A stretch of 64,000 bases of DNA from Mesostigma viride. Lineage: Eukaryota > Streptophyta > Mesostigmatophyceae > Mesostigmatales > Mesostigmataceae. The stretch lies in NCBI GenBank assembly GCA_009746045.1, contig RPFO01000448.1, positions 1,596,547-1,660,546 on the forward strand, read 5' to 3'. This document shows, one piece after another, positions 44,361 to 57,600 of this stretch (its first letter is position 1; each line of letters begins with the position of its first letter). The translations under genes and the position numbers were made by a program. The notes beneath the pieces are model-generated. The model made no database searches, had not been told where the DNA came from, and saw only the letters and a list, made by a program, of their open reading frames with translations.

Positions 44361-45663
44361 CATAATTTCTTAATGAAATGGATACGCAGTGGGATGTGCA
44401 TCTTATAGACAGGGTCTCAGTATCGGCAGCCGTGAGCTACTGTTTTCTTACGCAATTAGAATCTACTCACACGCGTACACTACGATAGGAATAGGTTTGT
44501 ATTCTTACAAATACAAACTTCCATGCAGGTCTTTCTACTTTCTAGGGACAGCCACCGAGCCACGCGATCTCCGCAATTTTCGCGCCTTCCCTTCTCTATG
44601 ATAGTTCTATGATACTGTAGTCCTCACGGTGGACATTCAGCCATGCGTCCAGGAGGCAGGCCGCAGGAATATACCTCACGCTATCTCAAATCACCTCACC
44701 TCTATCATCTATGCAGGAACGGCCGCTCGGGGCGATTTTACTGCTGTCGTGAAATGGATCGAGCTGAGGACATTCAGGACAACCAGTTCAGCAACGCTAT
44801 TATTGTAACTAGATACGGAATCTTCGCGGTTGACCGCCGACCCTCGTGCACGCGCTCTGAAAACATGATATCGTGCCTGGGCTTGTTCAGTTCCGTTCAC
44901 TTTACCTATTCCCACGCCGGTTGTCCGACAGAGTATTTTTGGAGCCACAGTCCCACAGACTGGTCCTCCCTTATGGACTAATTAAGACTCTTACGGTAGT
45001 TGAATACCTATGATTAGTGTACTCAACAGTAGTGTAACACATTCGACCCCTACATAAGCCAGACCTAACCACGCGCGCAGCGGCGCCAGGGCTTGATGAC
45101 GCATTCATACTTCCTCCGCAGCGAATAACGGTGAGCGCTGGAAAATAGATTTGAAATCCTGTCGGCAAGACGGCAAGTCGGCAACAGGTCGGCAAATCCA
45201 GAAGAATGCTTCACTGTCGTACCGTTCGTACTCTCTGCCGTGCTGACTAAAGATCTGGCACGCCAGCAAATCTCGCGCGGTCCTAAGATATGCACACGAG
45301 GTTGCAGACACGCGCACTGTCAGCTGAGTACCGCAGCGCGCGGCGGCTGGATATGGCGTACACCTAATAATAATCTAGCTAATTACCACCCAAGATTCAA
45401 GAACAATTACGGATCAACGTATTTTAGCATATTTCTATCGTGACGCTCACATGCTTTTGTTGGCATAGGGCCTATGGAGCTGGTTTGGGTGGTTGACAAG
45501 TTAAGCATTCCGCAAAGGATAATAAATATGATAATAATTTCATAACCAACCATTAATGGCGAAGATATTTGTAATTTAGTGGTGATTCAAGCTGTAGGTT
45601 GCGATCAAGCCGCAGAAATTACTCCTCGTTCCTTGTTTTACGGAGGTTGGTGCCTACGCGAGG
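44361..45663 (+). other. Upstream region of gene 2
   Basis: No coding frame I can support. The last few hundred bases before 45664 should contain the gene 2 promoter and 5' UTR. I see no clear TATA box and cannot place the transcription start. Confidence 0.4.
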
Positions 45664-48600
45664 ATGGGGGGAAGCGTTGCTAGCAGCACCGACGAGGGCG
45701 GAAGTGACAAATCCGGACTGAATGACGATCATGTCGAGGATGTGCAGGGACTTCTCAATAATGGGTCTGGGATACGGGTAAGAGTGTTGGCTTTTAAAGC
45801 ACATATACTCAGCATCACGGAGTGAATTAGGGTATTTTCTTTTCCATGTCGCTTACATCGTGCCAAATTAACTGGTTCATGATCGTGCCCCGTTGCCGTT
45901 GCCTTAATTTCGATCGTCGACGTAACTTCTGATCCATGAACCGTCGCTGGAATTCACTCAGGAGGCCGTGTACAGGGTTCTTTACACCGTCTACCAGAAA
46001 CGGCCGACGCTGAACAAGAAATATATCGTTGCTTTGCTGACGCTGCAGTACATCCAGGTACGCATTCCATGGGACAAATTGGGCACTCCCGGCATGGTAG
46101 TAACCCATATCAAGGAGACAACCATGCAGCGCAGGCCAGAAATCGGGAGAATCCGGACCATGGTAGCTCGAGCCTGCCGTTATCTTTTCCGCTTTTTCGA
46201 GTCGTTCAGGATGATGAATATGAATGGAGATGAAAATGTGTAGCCTTGTTCATTGAAATTATGGCTGGCTTATGCTAAGACTGCCCAGCTGACCTAGACG
46301 GTGGGGCCGGAAACAGCTTGCTTGATCAGGGCGTGTGTTTCGAGCCTAACTGGCCGGGAGTGTCTATTGGTGAGCACCATTGCTGCGACCGCTCTTCCAC
46401 CATTTACGAGGAAATACCCGCAAATGGAAAACCACTGAAAAGGTCTAGCTAGTCAGTCAGTACGTTAGCAATGTTTCCATACACTCATCGATATATGATG
46501 ATAAATTACGGAGGTGAGATCGTAGAATATATATGCTGCATAATGCAGTCACGGTCCGGGCAGCCATGTATACGTTCCATGTTGACAGTGTAACTACAAG
46601 CAACTCTGGGCTGATGTCTCTAGTATCATGCTGCCGGGACCGGGGTCACATGCTCTACAGGGACTTCTTGACTCATTAGTACAAATTTAGTAGGAACGAC
46701 GTTTATTTCCAATATGTTTTACTCCAGGATTCCCAAGGTCGGGTACCTGAGTGGAATCTATGCAGGCGACCAGGCGTCACTGTAGTCCTGAGAAGAGGCA
46801 GACCACATGTAATTACCTGGTCCTAATCAATTTAGATCCTTTTGAGCTTCAACTTCAGTTCATTCGAACAAATCTTACTGATGAGGTGGATTCGTACAAT
46901 TACTAATGAGTAAAGACTTCCCCATGTATTTGACAAAATCACCCTGAAAGCTTAACTGCAAACGAGGTGGCAGCTGTGTCAGCTTTGCTTTGGAATGGGC
47001 AGCATCGCTGTACTTACAGTCTTACACATGCTGAAAAGTGATTCTTTGCATAACAGCAGGGCGCGGGTCCCGGAATTGCCATGAGAATTCCCGGAAATAT
47101 GCCCTGAATCCTAGTCAGTGTGTCATTTTGAAAAGTGCCATGTGATCACGAGTCATGATGATGAGGTATAGATCCCTCAGCCAATGCTCGACGACCAGCA
47201 GAATTTACCACATGCACTGCGTGGCGCTTGCATCATGCATGCTTGATGCATACCCCATAATTAGCTTCATGTTTCCCGTGGGTTCGATCCCCTTTGCCTC
47301 CAGCCCCCTGCTCCGGCCGCCAATGCGGCAAACATCTGGCCTTCACCTTGAACTGCACCACATACAATTTGGTACGGGACTTTGACATATGCTGCTGACA
47401 GTGCTGTGCGTAGCTCTGTATAACCTGGGGACATTCGCTGCCCCATGGCCGATGGGTGCTCACTGCACCCCCATGATGGCCATGTGCCCCATGCATCCTC
47501 CCCTTCCATGCATCCTCCCCCTCCCAGCTATTGACGCTGATTCTAAAGAAGGCGGCGGTGCCCTGGGACCTCAATTATGACAACGATTTCTGGAAGTGGG
47601 TCTTTCGGATTGAGGTAAGCAAGAGTCCCTTCAACCTTGATGGTACATCAACCCTACTGCAAAGAATAATGTGCTTGCAGAAGTCAAATTATCCTGGCTG
47701 TACTTAATTAATCTACTAAAATCTCAAGTCGTGGCTTTTTTGTTTCCACTCGATCTTTAAAGCTGCTACTCGCCACGGGGTGCCTGGCCATTTTTATTGC
47801 ACTCAGACTGTTCTCCCCTGGCCGAGTTTCCCGCGTACTCCTTACATTATCTTCCCCGCTGAGGTCAGTTGCATTGCCGCTGTTGAAGAGATGCAATGAT
47901 TGAGGCGATTTTTTGTAGGGAAAGAGCAAACCTGTGTTACTCGCACGCCTCCCTCCCTTCTCTCGGCCTTCCTGGTTCCCACCCCCACACCTCATCCCCA
48001 CTGCATATACTCAATTCTCCACCAGTTCTGTCTTTCTCCGGCATCACCCATGTCACGCACACCCACTCTCGCCCAAATGGCTGAGTCCCCTCTTTCCCCC
48101 TCTTTAAGTCTAGGAGGCTTAACCAATTCCGGAATATGTGGTAAATCTGCCGGCGCAGCTAATGATGGTGTGTGTGTGTATGTCGTTAATTTTTGTATTT
48201 ATTTAGTAGTACTACTATTAATTAATATACGTGCTCCAGTTGGTGAGTTCAGGGGCACCAAAGTGCTTTTAATCCCTGTGGGTGCACGGCAGGAAGGGGG
48301 AAGAGAGACCCCCTTCCCTCATGCCTCCAGCATGCATGCCACAGATGCAATCGGACACGTCTAAACGATTCGGCATCCACTGTGGGTGCAATATGACCCT
48401 GGTGAGCATTGCATTACTTTGGAGACGTGAGCAAGCAGGCAGTGCTAGGCGATACACATAGGGGGGCTGGCTGGTATCCGTTGGGCTTCTGGCTAGGCCA
48501 TATAGGCACGGCTATTCCTTCTACCATGCATTAGCATGGCGCATGGCATGTATAGGAGTGTGTCCAGGTATGCAATTTTTGTATGGTTTGTTAGATGGTA

Positions 48601-51600
48601 AAAGGGAAAGATCTTGACCTTAGTACATCGATTGAACTTGAACATCGACAATGATTAAAAAATGAACCCCATTGATAAAATTGGTATTTACGCATGTTAG
48701 AGACCCATGTGGATTTTTTCCTACCACTGATCGTTCGATTGATGAAACATTGGTGTAATCTGCACAATACACCCCACCAGGAGCTATAAAACGAAAGGGA
48801 GGTCTGCCAATTTCCATTGTTCTATTAATTAGGAGAGGTCCGAGGTTTTGCTTCATCTGATGGTTTGTTCATATTAATTGAAAGGTAGCCAATCTCCACA
48901 ACAGCATGCTGCCTATTGATCGCAAGGGAACCAATCTCTACAACAGCATTCTCCCTACTAATCGCTAGGTAACCTCATAAATATTCATGTTTCAAACTCC
49001 TCCCCCCCCACACACACTCTCTCTCACCCTGACACACTCACTCTCTTTCACTCTCACTCTCACTCTCATTCTCACACTTACCATAAGTACACACATACAA
49101 GCACAAACAAGCACGCACGCACATGCCCACCATCAATGTTGCCAAGCCGGTATGGATGTGCCTGTTCTTGCAGCCATCTTTTTGTTTTGCCGCGCGAAGG
49201 GACAGGGTGAAAAACAGCAAATTGGATTGGTGGGCATAGGTACTGAGCGGGAAAACAAAAGGTGGTTGTAAGGCACAAACGTTTTCAGACATTTCCAGAT
49301 GCCACGGTGGCATGTGGAGCACAGTGGGGATGCTTGGAGAGCGCATGCTCAGCTCTCTTGGCCATGCCTCCTTTTCTCTGCCCTTTGCAGCGACCTGGCT
49401 TGCTTGGCGTCCTTGGCATGTCCTCATCCTCTTTGGCCTGACCTGCGGCGATGGAGCCATGCAGACAGTAACAGAGTCGCCTACCGCATGGGAAACTTCA
49501 TCGCCATTCTATCTTGGTAACCTTCGAAAAATAATGGCTAGTAGCAGATATAAATGGGAAATAAGTCATACCTCATAATCATGCCCATGCTTGCAGCTGT
49601 CCTCAGTTTTTAATTTTTTTCCAATTCCGTGTGCTGATTCTTTCTTGCTCCTTGAATTTGCTGCCACCTGTCACCCCATGGAAACCGACTCAAAACCCGG
49701 CCCTGGCATTTCCCTCGCCCCCACCCCACAACAGCTGAGCACTGCCATGCGGGATGCCGGCTTTGTGCCCTTCTGCGTGTTGTTCATCGTCACATGCACC
49801 CTCATCGTGAGTTGCATGCGTCTTGCTGTGTGGCTTTCATCACTCCCTTCCTCACTCCCTCTCACCCTCCCTTATTAATTGCCTCGCTCGCTGGCCCACC
49901 CACCCGCCCACCCACCCGCCCACCCACCCGCCCACCCACCCGCCCACCCACCCGCCCACCCACCCGCCCGCCCGCCCACCCGCCCACCCGCCTGCCCACC
50001 CGCCCGCCCACCCGCCCGCCCGCCCGCCCGCCCACCCGCCCACCTGCCCGCCCGCCCACCCGCCCACCCGCCCGCCCGCCCACCCGCCCGCCCGCCCGCC
50101 CACCCGCCCACCCGCCCACCCGCCCACCCGCCCACCCGCCCACCCGCCCACCCGCCCACCCGCCCACCCGCCCGCCCGCCCACCCACCTGCCCACCCGCC
50201 CGCCCACCCGCCCACCCGCCCACCCACCCACCCACCCACCCACCCACCCGCCCGCCCGCACGCCCGCCCACACGCCCCCCGGCCTACCCGCCCACCCGCC
50301 CGCACGCCCGCCGGCCCGCCGGCACGCACGCACGCACGCCCACACGCCCGGCGGCGCGCCCGCCCGCCCGCCCGCCCGCCCACACACCCGCCCGCCCGCC
50401 CGCCCACCCGCCGGCCCGCCCGCCCGCCCGCCCGCCCGCCCGTCCGCCCGCCCGTCCGCCCGCCCGCCCGCCCGCCCGCCCGCCCGCCCGCCCGCCTGCC
50501 CGCCCGCCCGCCCACCCACCCACCCACCCACCAACTCAACCAACCAATCAATCAATCAATCAATCAATCACTGTTCACTCTATCGGACTTGGGTCAATGC
50601 TGCATTGTTTGTGTTGCTATAAGGGAACATGGCTCGGGACTGCCTGTCCGTCCGCCCACCCACCCGCCCGCTCACCTGCCCACCTGCTTCACTGGCCCGC
50701 CTGCCGCCTTGCCCCCCGCCTACCTTGTGCCTGTCGCATCCACACAGGGGTTTGTGATTGGCGCCAGCATACGCATCGCCAACGTCACCAAGGGGGGCCA
50801 CAGCGGCGCCATGGATTCACGCCTGGATTCCTTCCTTGTCGTCGCCCTGCAGGCTGTCGCCGGGATATTCTTCAGGTGACTGCCAGACTGCCAGTATAAC
50901 AGAGTAGTGGTCCAGGGCAACATCAGTGACAACGTGGTGTCAGAGGGATTGCGACACAGTACGATTTGTCCCATTAAAGGGTGCTGATCTGTCACTTTGG
51001 ATCGCTCCACAAGATGGCATGGTCGTACGAGCCTTTTCCTTTTCTTAGTCTCTCACGTTAAAATCAACATCCGCGAGCAGTCACCCTGTTCCCCTGGTGG
51101 CGGCGCGTCCCCGCACCGGTGCATGGTACACGGGGGGCGGTGGCATCCGCACACTGGTACCGTTGGTGGTGCTGCGGGGCGTTGATTGTGAGATTGTGGT
51201 GTCCCATCCCCCACCCAACGGGGGCAAGCGGTACCGGACCATGTCACATCGGGGCTGCTGGTCGCATCCCCGTCATTGTACTGTGGCGCGGTTCCAAGAA
51301 AGCGTTATGGGGCACTTCAGATGCAAGTAGAAAGGTGTCAGCGAGGATATTGGAAGAGCATCACGCGGAAAGTTTTGCTTTGTTTGTACTTACAGTGGTT
51401 CAGGTGCCACCTCAGCAGTCATGCCGATGTAAAGGTCGCCCCTGTATGCGGTCCTGTGCTCTTTTTGCTGCTCTGTGTCCCACTTCCCCTTTGACCTCTC
51501 CATTCGCGTTGTAAGGGGCTCACAAGCATTATCAAGTGTGCTCCGCGACCTTCCAGAAGAGGCGTTGCGATTCAGTTGATTGGCAAATGTATGCCTTGTT

Positions 51601-54600
51601 TTTTATTGGATGCTCCTTGGCCAAAACGCACCACTTTCAAATCAACTTCCAGCTGCCACCAGAGAGTATATGGCTTTATCTCGGGAGCAGATGATTCTGC
51701 TGGCTGCATGCCATTCCTAAAGACCCCAACCCTCGGACCCCGCCCCCTCCCACCCACCATGCCAAGAACCACACTCCGCCCCATATAACCCAAACCCTAC
51801 ATGTGCCCGACCCCACCCATGTACTTTCTTATGCTGCCTCCCCCATCTTCCGCTCATTGCAGCGTCTTCTATATCTCCCTCTTCAGCGTGCTGATCACGC
51901 CACTGGGCTGCATGAAGCTCACTGTGGCGGGCAAGGACCTGGTCCTTGTGGAGGCTTTCCCTGACAGGGTGAGTCGTGAATTACAAGGGTGGCATGCTGG
52001 CACAACAGCAGGCGTCTGGCATTGATCATGCATATTTTCTCGCGTGGCAGCCACCCATATTTATCATCGGGACGTTGATAAGGGTGGTGAGAGCAGCATC
52101 ACGTGCTGGTCTACAGCATGCCTCTATTGCAATGCCGAGTAGGCTGTATGCCAGTATAGAGCATGTTACTCTGGCGATATGTGATTGCTTTTCGTTGGGA
52201 TGGCATAGAGAGCACGTAACTGTCCAGTGAAGGTGTCAGCATGCGTGGTGCACTTTTCTGGCTGCGGATCTTTATCTTGGTCAATCGTCCTGTTGGTCAT
52301 GCCCTCTGGGAGGTGGGGACGTGGGCGGGGGAACGGTAGGCTACGCTGGCCTGCCACTATCTGCCACTATGCGCCACTCTTGTAATCAAGGTTGGCACTG
52401 GCAAGGGGGGCAGGGCGTGAGCAAGTAGATACCAGGTTGTACCAGTGCCATGAAATTTCTGACATCATGGTCAGGCTGATCGGGCAAAATTTAGGACCTC
52501 GGATTAATGGCCTGATAGTGATTATCTTAAACATGTTAGCCAGTATGCCTCCTGCTGATTTCGGTTACTTGGTTTCAAACACATAAGGCATCTCGCCCCG
52601 GCTCTTTCGTTGCACGCCTGATGGGCGCCCAGCCTCTTTCGACTTCACAGCCTCCTGATTGCGACTTCCCTGCCTCTCTCTTTGTTTCCATCATCTACCC
52701 CCCCCAGTCACAAGTCCCCCTCACTCTCTTCCCTTAAGATGTCATCGGCATGCCTCCCTCATGTCTTCAAACCCGCCACCTCACAGGAGTGCACGAGCAT
52801 CCTGAACATTATCATGATGATCTTCGGCGGCGTGTGCGCCCTGCTCCTGTTCGCAATCATGCTCCTTGTGACAATGGCCGGCACGCAAGGCAACCCCTGC
52901 TCGCGCGACCCCATCGCGGCTGTCAACGCGGTCTGCCTAGGCAAGATCTTCACGCTCCAGACGCTGCTGATCATATTCGTGGAGGCGCTGTCCACGGTGA
53001 ACGTGCTGCTGGAGGTCGTGCTGACGACCCTCGCGTTCGCGCTCGTGTTCCAGCTGTTTAAGTACATCCCTTATTCCAGCCGCCGCATGGGCAAGGTGGT
53101 CGGCGGCCTCCACATGTCGCTCCTCTGGATCTGCTTGCTGGCGTTTGTCACGTCGCTGGTGGACCAGCGGCGAGATCTGGTCACCATCATCATGCTCGCC
53201 GGCTGGTACATGCGCGCGCATGCTAAACTTCCTTTTTATTTTGCTCATGCCTTGTTTGAGGAGGGCACGGAGCACAATCATGTGGCACCTGTCAGCTCTC
53301 TCACCAACTGTGCATGCCTGTTCGTTGATTGGCCGATAGGTTTGGTGGTGGTGGTGGTGGGCGTGGGCGTGGGCGTGGGCGTGGGCGTGGGCGTGGGCGT
53401 GGGCGTGGGCGTGGGCGTGGGCGTGGGCGTGGGCGTGGGCGTGGGCGTGGGCGTGGGCGTGGGCGTGGGCGTGGGCGTGGGCGTGGGCGTGGGCGTGGGC
53501 GTGGGCGTGGGCGTGGGCGTGGGCGTGGGCGTGGGCGTGGGCGTGGGCGTGGGCGTGGGCGGGAGAGGGGGGAAGGGCGGGCGGCGGATGGATGGGCAAG
53601 GGAGGGGGGTTTGCAGTCTGCGGGTGCTGATGATTTCTGTGGCAGTTCATCTGGGCCTTTCAACTCTTCACTCTTCCGTTTGTGTTTAATTTATGCTGGA
53701 CCAACTATCACCTTTCTTTTCTCTTTTCCTAAGCCGGACCGGACCTCTTTTCCTATTTCTTCCGGACCTTTCTTTTCCTATGCTTCTCTTTCCTTTGCCT
53801 CATTCTCATTCCATTTTCCCCTGCGCAGTCCCGTGGCTGCCATACCCGCGCATACCCGCCTTCCCTGTCCCTTCCTTTTCCTTGTCCTTCCTTCTCCTGT
53901 CCATTCCCCTCTCTAGCTCCTGCCAGGCTGTGCCCTTTTTTTTCTCCGTTTGGCTTGTTTCTATTTACTCAATCCTCCCCCGCGTTTTCACACAGCTGGA
54001 TCCCCTGATACCACAGCTTCGCAAGGCAGCCCCCCTCTTCACACCTGCCAACCCCGTATTCAGGTTGCTAATATTGTAGTCAATCACATCTCCCTGTTTC
54101 CGATGACATAATTGATATTTTTCCTTCTGTCTCCGCTCCCCCCCCCCCTCCCCAGGCCCGTCTCGGCCGCGCTCGGGTACTTTGTCATCCGTGTGCGCAT
54201 CGCCCGGTCGTGCCACGTCGCGCGCAAGTTCTTTGGCCACGAGGCGGTCGCGCCCCCCGACGAGGAGCACGACCTGCACACGTTCAAGGCCCCGCACGAG
54301 GTCGAGATCGCGGCGCGGTGCGTGGGGGTGACTTGACTTTGGTTGCGTCTCAGGCTTTGCAGTAGAATGGTCCGCTGTCTTCAGATCGCGGCGCGGCGCA
54401 TGGGGGTGCCCCACTGTCCTGTTTCCTCGTTGTACTTGTTATTAGCACCCTGTGGAGCCGCATCCCTTGAGCCAGCTGTCTTAAGATTGCGGCGTGCTGC
54501 GTGGGCGTGCCCCTTTACCAGATCCGATCTCATCGTTCTTTACGTTTGAAACCATATAGGTGATGCTGAATGAGAGCCCGATGACTTGCCATGATGGCAT

Positions 54601-57600
54601 AATGCTCGGAGGTACCTGGATATCCATCATCATATTCAGTCGTGCTGTGTCGGCCCATCACCCGTCCAGCTGCTTGTTAGGAGTATGGAAAAGCGACCAC
54701 CGCTACGCTCCTGACCAGGCTCCACCACGGCTTAGCCTTCAACAACCCCACAATCCTGACCTCCACCATTGTGCCGCCGCCTTGCTGTCGCTCCCTTGCT
54801 GTGCCACCGTGCGCAGCATCGTCCGCGACAACATGGTCCGCAAGGTGCGCGCAATGGTGCCCCACGACGTCCACCTGCAGGCGGGCCAACTCATCTACCT
54901 GTCGGGCCTGGAGCAGTTCCCGGGCAACACATACCTACACCTCTGCTACGGGCACTTCCTCTGGACGATTGCACGTGATGCCGGGGGTGGGGGCTCGTCT
55001 GCCAGTGCCCACATGGAGCGAGCGCGCAGCATTGGTGCAGGGTGGATCTACAGCTACCAGGTACTAAGAGCGGTCAGGATCAGATCTAGCACCGAGTAGA
55101 GGGGCCAGTACGGGTACAGATAGGGTGCTATAAGGGTATTTGGCGAACCACAGGGGGGTGGGGATGGACCCTCTGCGTGACAACTTGTAGGTTGCCCTCT
55201 CTATGATTTGGGTCACAGGCGATGGCTTGCAAGCATATAGTCATCTCATGCCCCCAGCAGGTGGTTGTCTGCCGTTTTGATGAAGGAAGGGCTCATTGAA
55301 GAGAAGTATGGACAGGTGTGATGCAAAAGTGGCCCCGGGAATATCCCATTTCGGCTCTAAATAGGACGCTCATCAAAGAACACTGTCGCGCCAGCGCGCC
55401 CCCCTCATTCCTTACTGCAAGGAAGTTGTACCTGGGATCGACCCCCAAACACACGCCCCATGGCTGATGCTGATACTTCCGCGTTGTCTGTGCCCTGCCC
55501 TGCCCTGCCCTGCCCTGCCCTGCCCTGCCCTGCCCTGCCCTGCCCTGCCCTGCCCTGCCCTGCCCTGCCCTGCCCTGCCCTGCCCTGCCCTGCCCTGCCC
55601 TGCCCTGCCCTGCCCTGCCCTGCCCTGCCCTGCCCTGCCCTGCCCTGCCCTGCCCTGCCCTGCCCTGCCCTGCCCTGCCCTGCCCTGCCCTGCCCTGCCC
55701 TGCCCTGCGCTGCGCTGCTTGGCCACATCATGCCTTGCCGGGTTGCAGCTCTACGTGTATGACCTGGAGAAGAAGGGTGCGGACGCGGGCAACGAGGAGA
55801 GTGCGATGGACATGGCCACGTACATGGAGTTCATGAACCAGTTCAAGCTGGTGCTCGGCACACACAAGTGAGGAGAGCGTGGGGGGGGGGGGGGGGGGGG
55901 AGAGGGGGGGAAGAAGGGGGGCTGCAGCATGGCTCTGGTTGTGCCAAACTTGGCTGACTTGCGTGTGGTGGAATTGGGAAGCTTCACATTGTGCAAGATA
56001 TTTCTGATCCTGCGATTTCGTTTCATAAATATTAGCAAAATCATGGGTTCAAGGCAGAGCCGCGACGGAGCTGCTTCATAATTTCACCGTCAATTGGGAG
56101 ATTTTGTCCTAATCTGTTTTGACGGTGGGTACACCTGATAGAATGGACACATCCAATAGACTAGTGCATTACATGCATCCCCTGCTATCTCTCAATGTTT
56201 GTTTCTGGGCTACAACTAGGGCGCGCACTATTGAGAGGGAGAGCAAGCTCCAATCATTGTGAGCTGTGTAGTCATCCCCGCCAGAAATTAGGCCGAACTG
56301 ATAACACTACAGCCAAGTCCGTCATGACTTGGCATTTGCCGACGTATTTGCCACACGGACCACACCCCTGTGATCATCTAAGGTATGCCTAGTGAGGCTA
56401 TGCGCACTCTGTCAAGTTGATTTAGAGGGGATTCTTTCGATACCTACACAGCCTAATTTCTGGTTTGCTGTATCTCTTCTCCCTTTAATCAATGGAAGCC
56501 TTCTAAGAGCCCACCTGGTCTTTGTTAGCATGATTCAAATTGGGTTGTATCTCATGGTGCGTTGCCCCCTTTATAGGTAAAAACACGCCCGTTTGTCTCT
56601 CTGCCGACTAATTCAAATGGGGCCGCACCCTTGCTTTGTACTCTCCGCAGGAAAGCGCTCAAGGCCATTCGCCTCTCTGCTAATTCCCTTTCGATGGCTT
56701 AATATCTTTTCTTACATTGCTCTATTCACAGAAAAGCGCTCAAGGCGATCCGTTTCCTGTGGAAGCGGCTCATGTCGGAGAACGTCACCTTCCACGTCAT
56801 CAATCGGGTGAGCCACAGCGGATGACACAACTCACGTTTGCCACTTTGAGACCTGCTTCGTGGCGTCGGCAGCATGGCAACCATTGCAAGCCCATCAAGC
56901 ACATGGCGTAGCACTCTACCAACTTTTAATGGCCCTCTGGCAACCTGTTTCAATACTCCGCACATGTAGCCTATAAGCTTGAGCTGTGAGGATCTTGGCG
57001 TTAAACTGCTGCTAAAGGGCTAGGCCTTTTTCAAAAGTAGCATCAAGCAGCAGGCACTTTATTTGGTACATGCCAGTACAAATAAATCCTTCATATCCTG
57101 CTCTCACATGTTTTTATCCACGGTACCTTGACAAAAATGGTGACATGGGCATGTGCTAGATTGCATCTCAAGCATTTGTTTAGTGTCACGGGTTTGCGTT
57201 CCAAAGGGAAAGCTAGGATGTTGTTACCAACTAGCCTACAAGTAAGCTATACTTTGTTGTTATGCCCGCCATTCCTGCATTCATATCTAGAATGAAGCAT
57301 TTTAACAATTCCTGCTCGACTCTGGCTTTCTCTAGCCTGTGGCCCTGCTTCCAACATCTTTCCTGTCTTCCCCGTTCCAGGGTCCGCATTCTCCCTTCCC
57401 TGATTGAATTCTCCATTCCCTGGTTTGTCATCTCCACTCCTGTACCATCCTGTCCTTGCCCGTCTCCCCTATTTTTCCCCGCCTGGTGTGTCCCTGTCCG
57501 GCCGTTCCCAGTGCATGAGCACCATCCAGTCCAACGTGGTTGCGGGCGACAGGGCCTACCGTGCCCTCCTGGAGCGGTACCCGAAGTCGTCCAAGCTTCT

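Larger units (their letters stand above)
45664..54317 (+). other. Gene 2 N-terminal membrane domain
   Basis: Eight exons encode roughly 395 residues with about eight or nine hydrophobic segments. Examples are VPFCVLFIVTCTLI (exon 49735-49806), SFLVVALQAVAGIFF (50748-50875), VFYISLFSVLITPLG (51863-51968), and in exon 52787-53205 IIMMIFGGVCALLLFAIML, LIIFVEALSTVNVLLEVVL and HMSLLWICLLAF. A final helix spans the 53205/54156 junction (IIMLAG plus PVSAALGYFV). A soluble segment follows (FFGHEAVAPPDEEHDLHTFK). It is the polytopic region that precedes the PAS array in TmcB-like proteins. It carries no resemblance to the TMC ion channels despite the similar abbreviation. Confidence 0.75.

Noticed and set aside
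49382-49442. Candidate gene 2 exon (TWLAWRPWHVLILF)
   Set aside because: The join 47614 to 49735 already keeps phase and gives the expected family pattern; this segment does not fit in phase.
49794-50899. Long Pro/His/Arg- or Gly/Trp-rich frames on both strands
   Set aside because: Produced by the CCCA/CCCG minisatellite inside gene 2 intron 4; only 50748-50875 is a real exon.
53329-53916. Gly/Arg- and Gly/Val-repeat proteins
   Set aside because: Translation of the GTGGGC repeat in an intron.
53996-54063. Candidate gene 2 exon starting LDPLIPQLRK
   Set aside because: It has good splice-like ends, but after the phase-2 donor at 53205 it would read into TGA. Joining 53205 directly to 54156 gives an uninterrupted membrane helix.
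55405-55871. AGQGR and PALPC repeat frames
   Set aside because: Translation of the CCCTG repeat; the real exon is 55749-55867 in another context.
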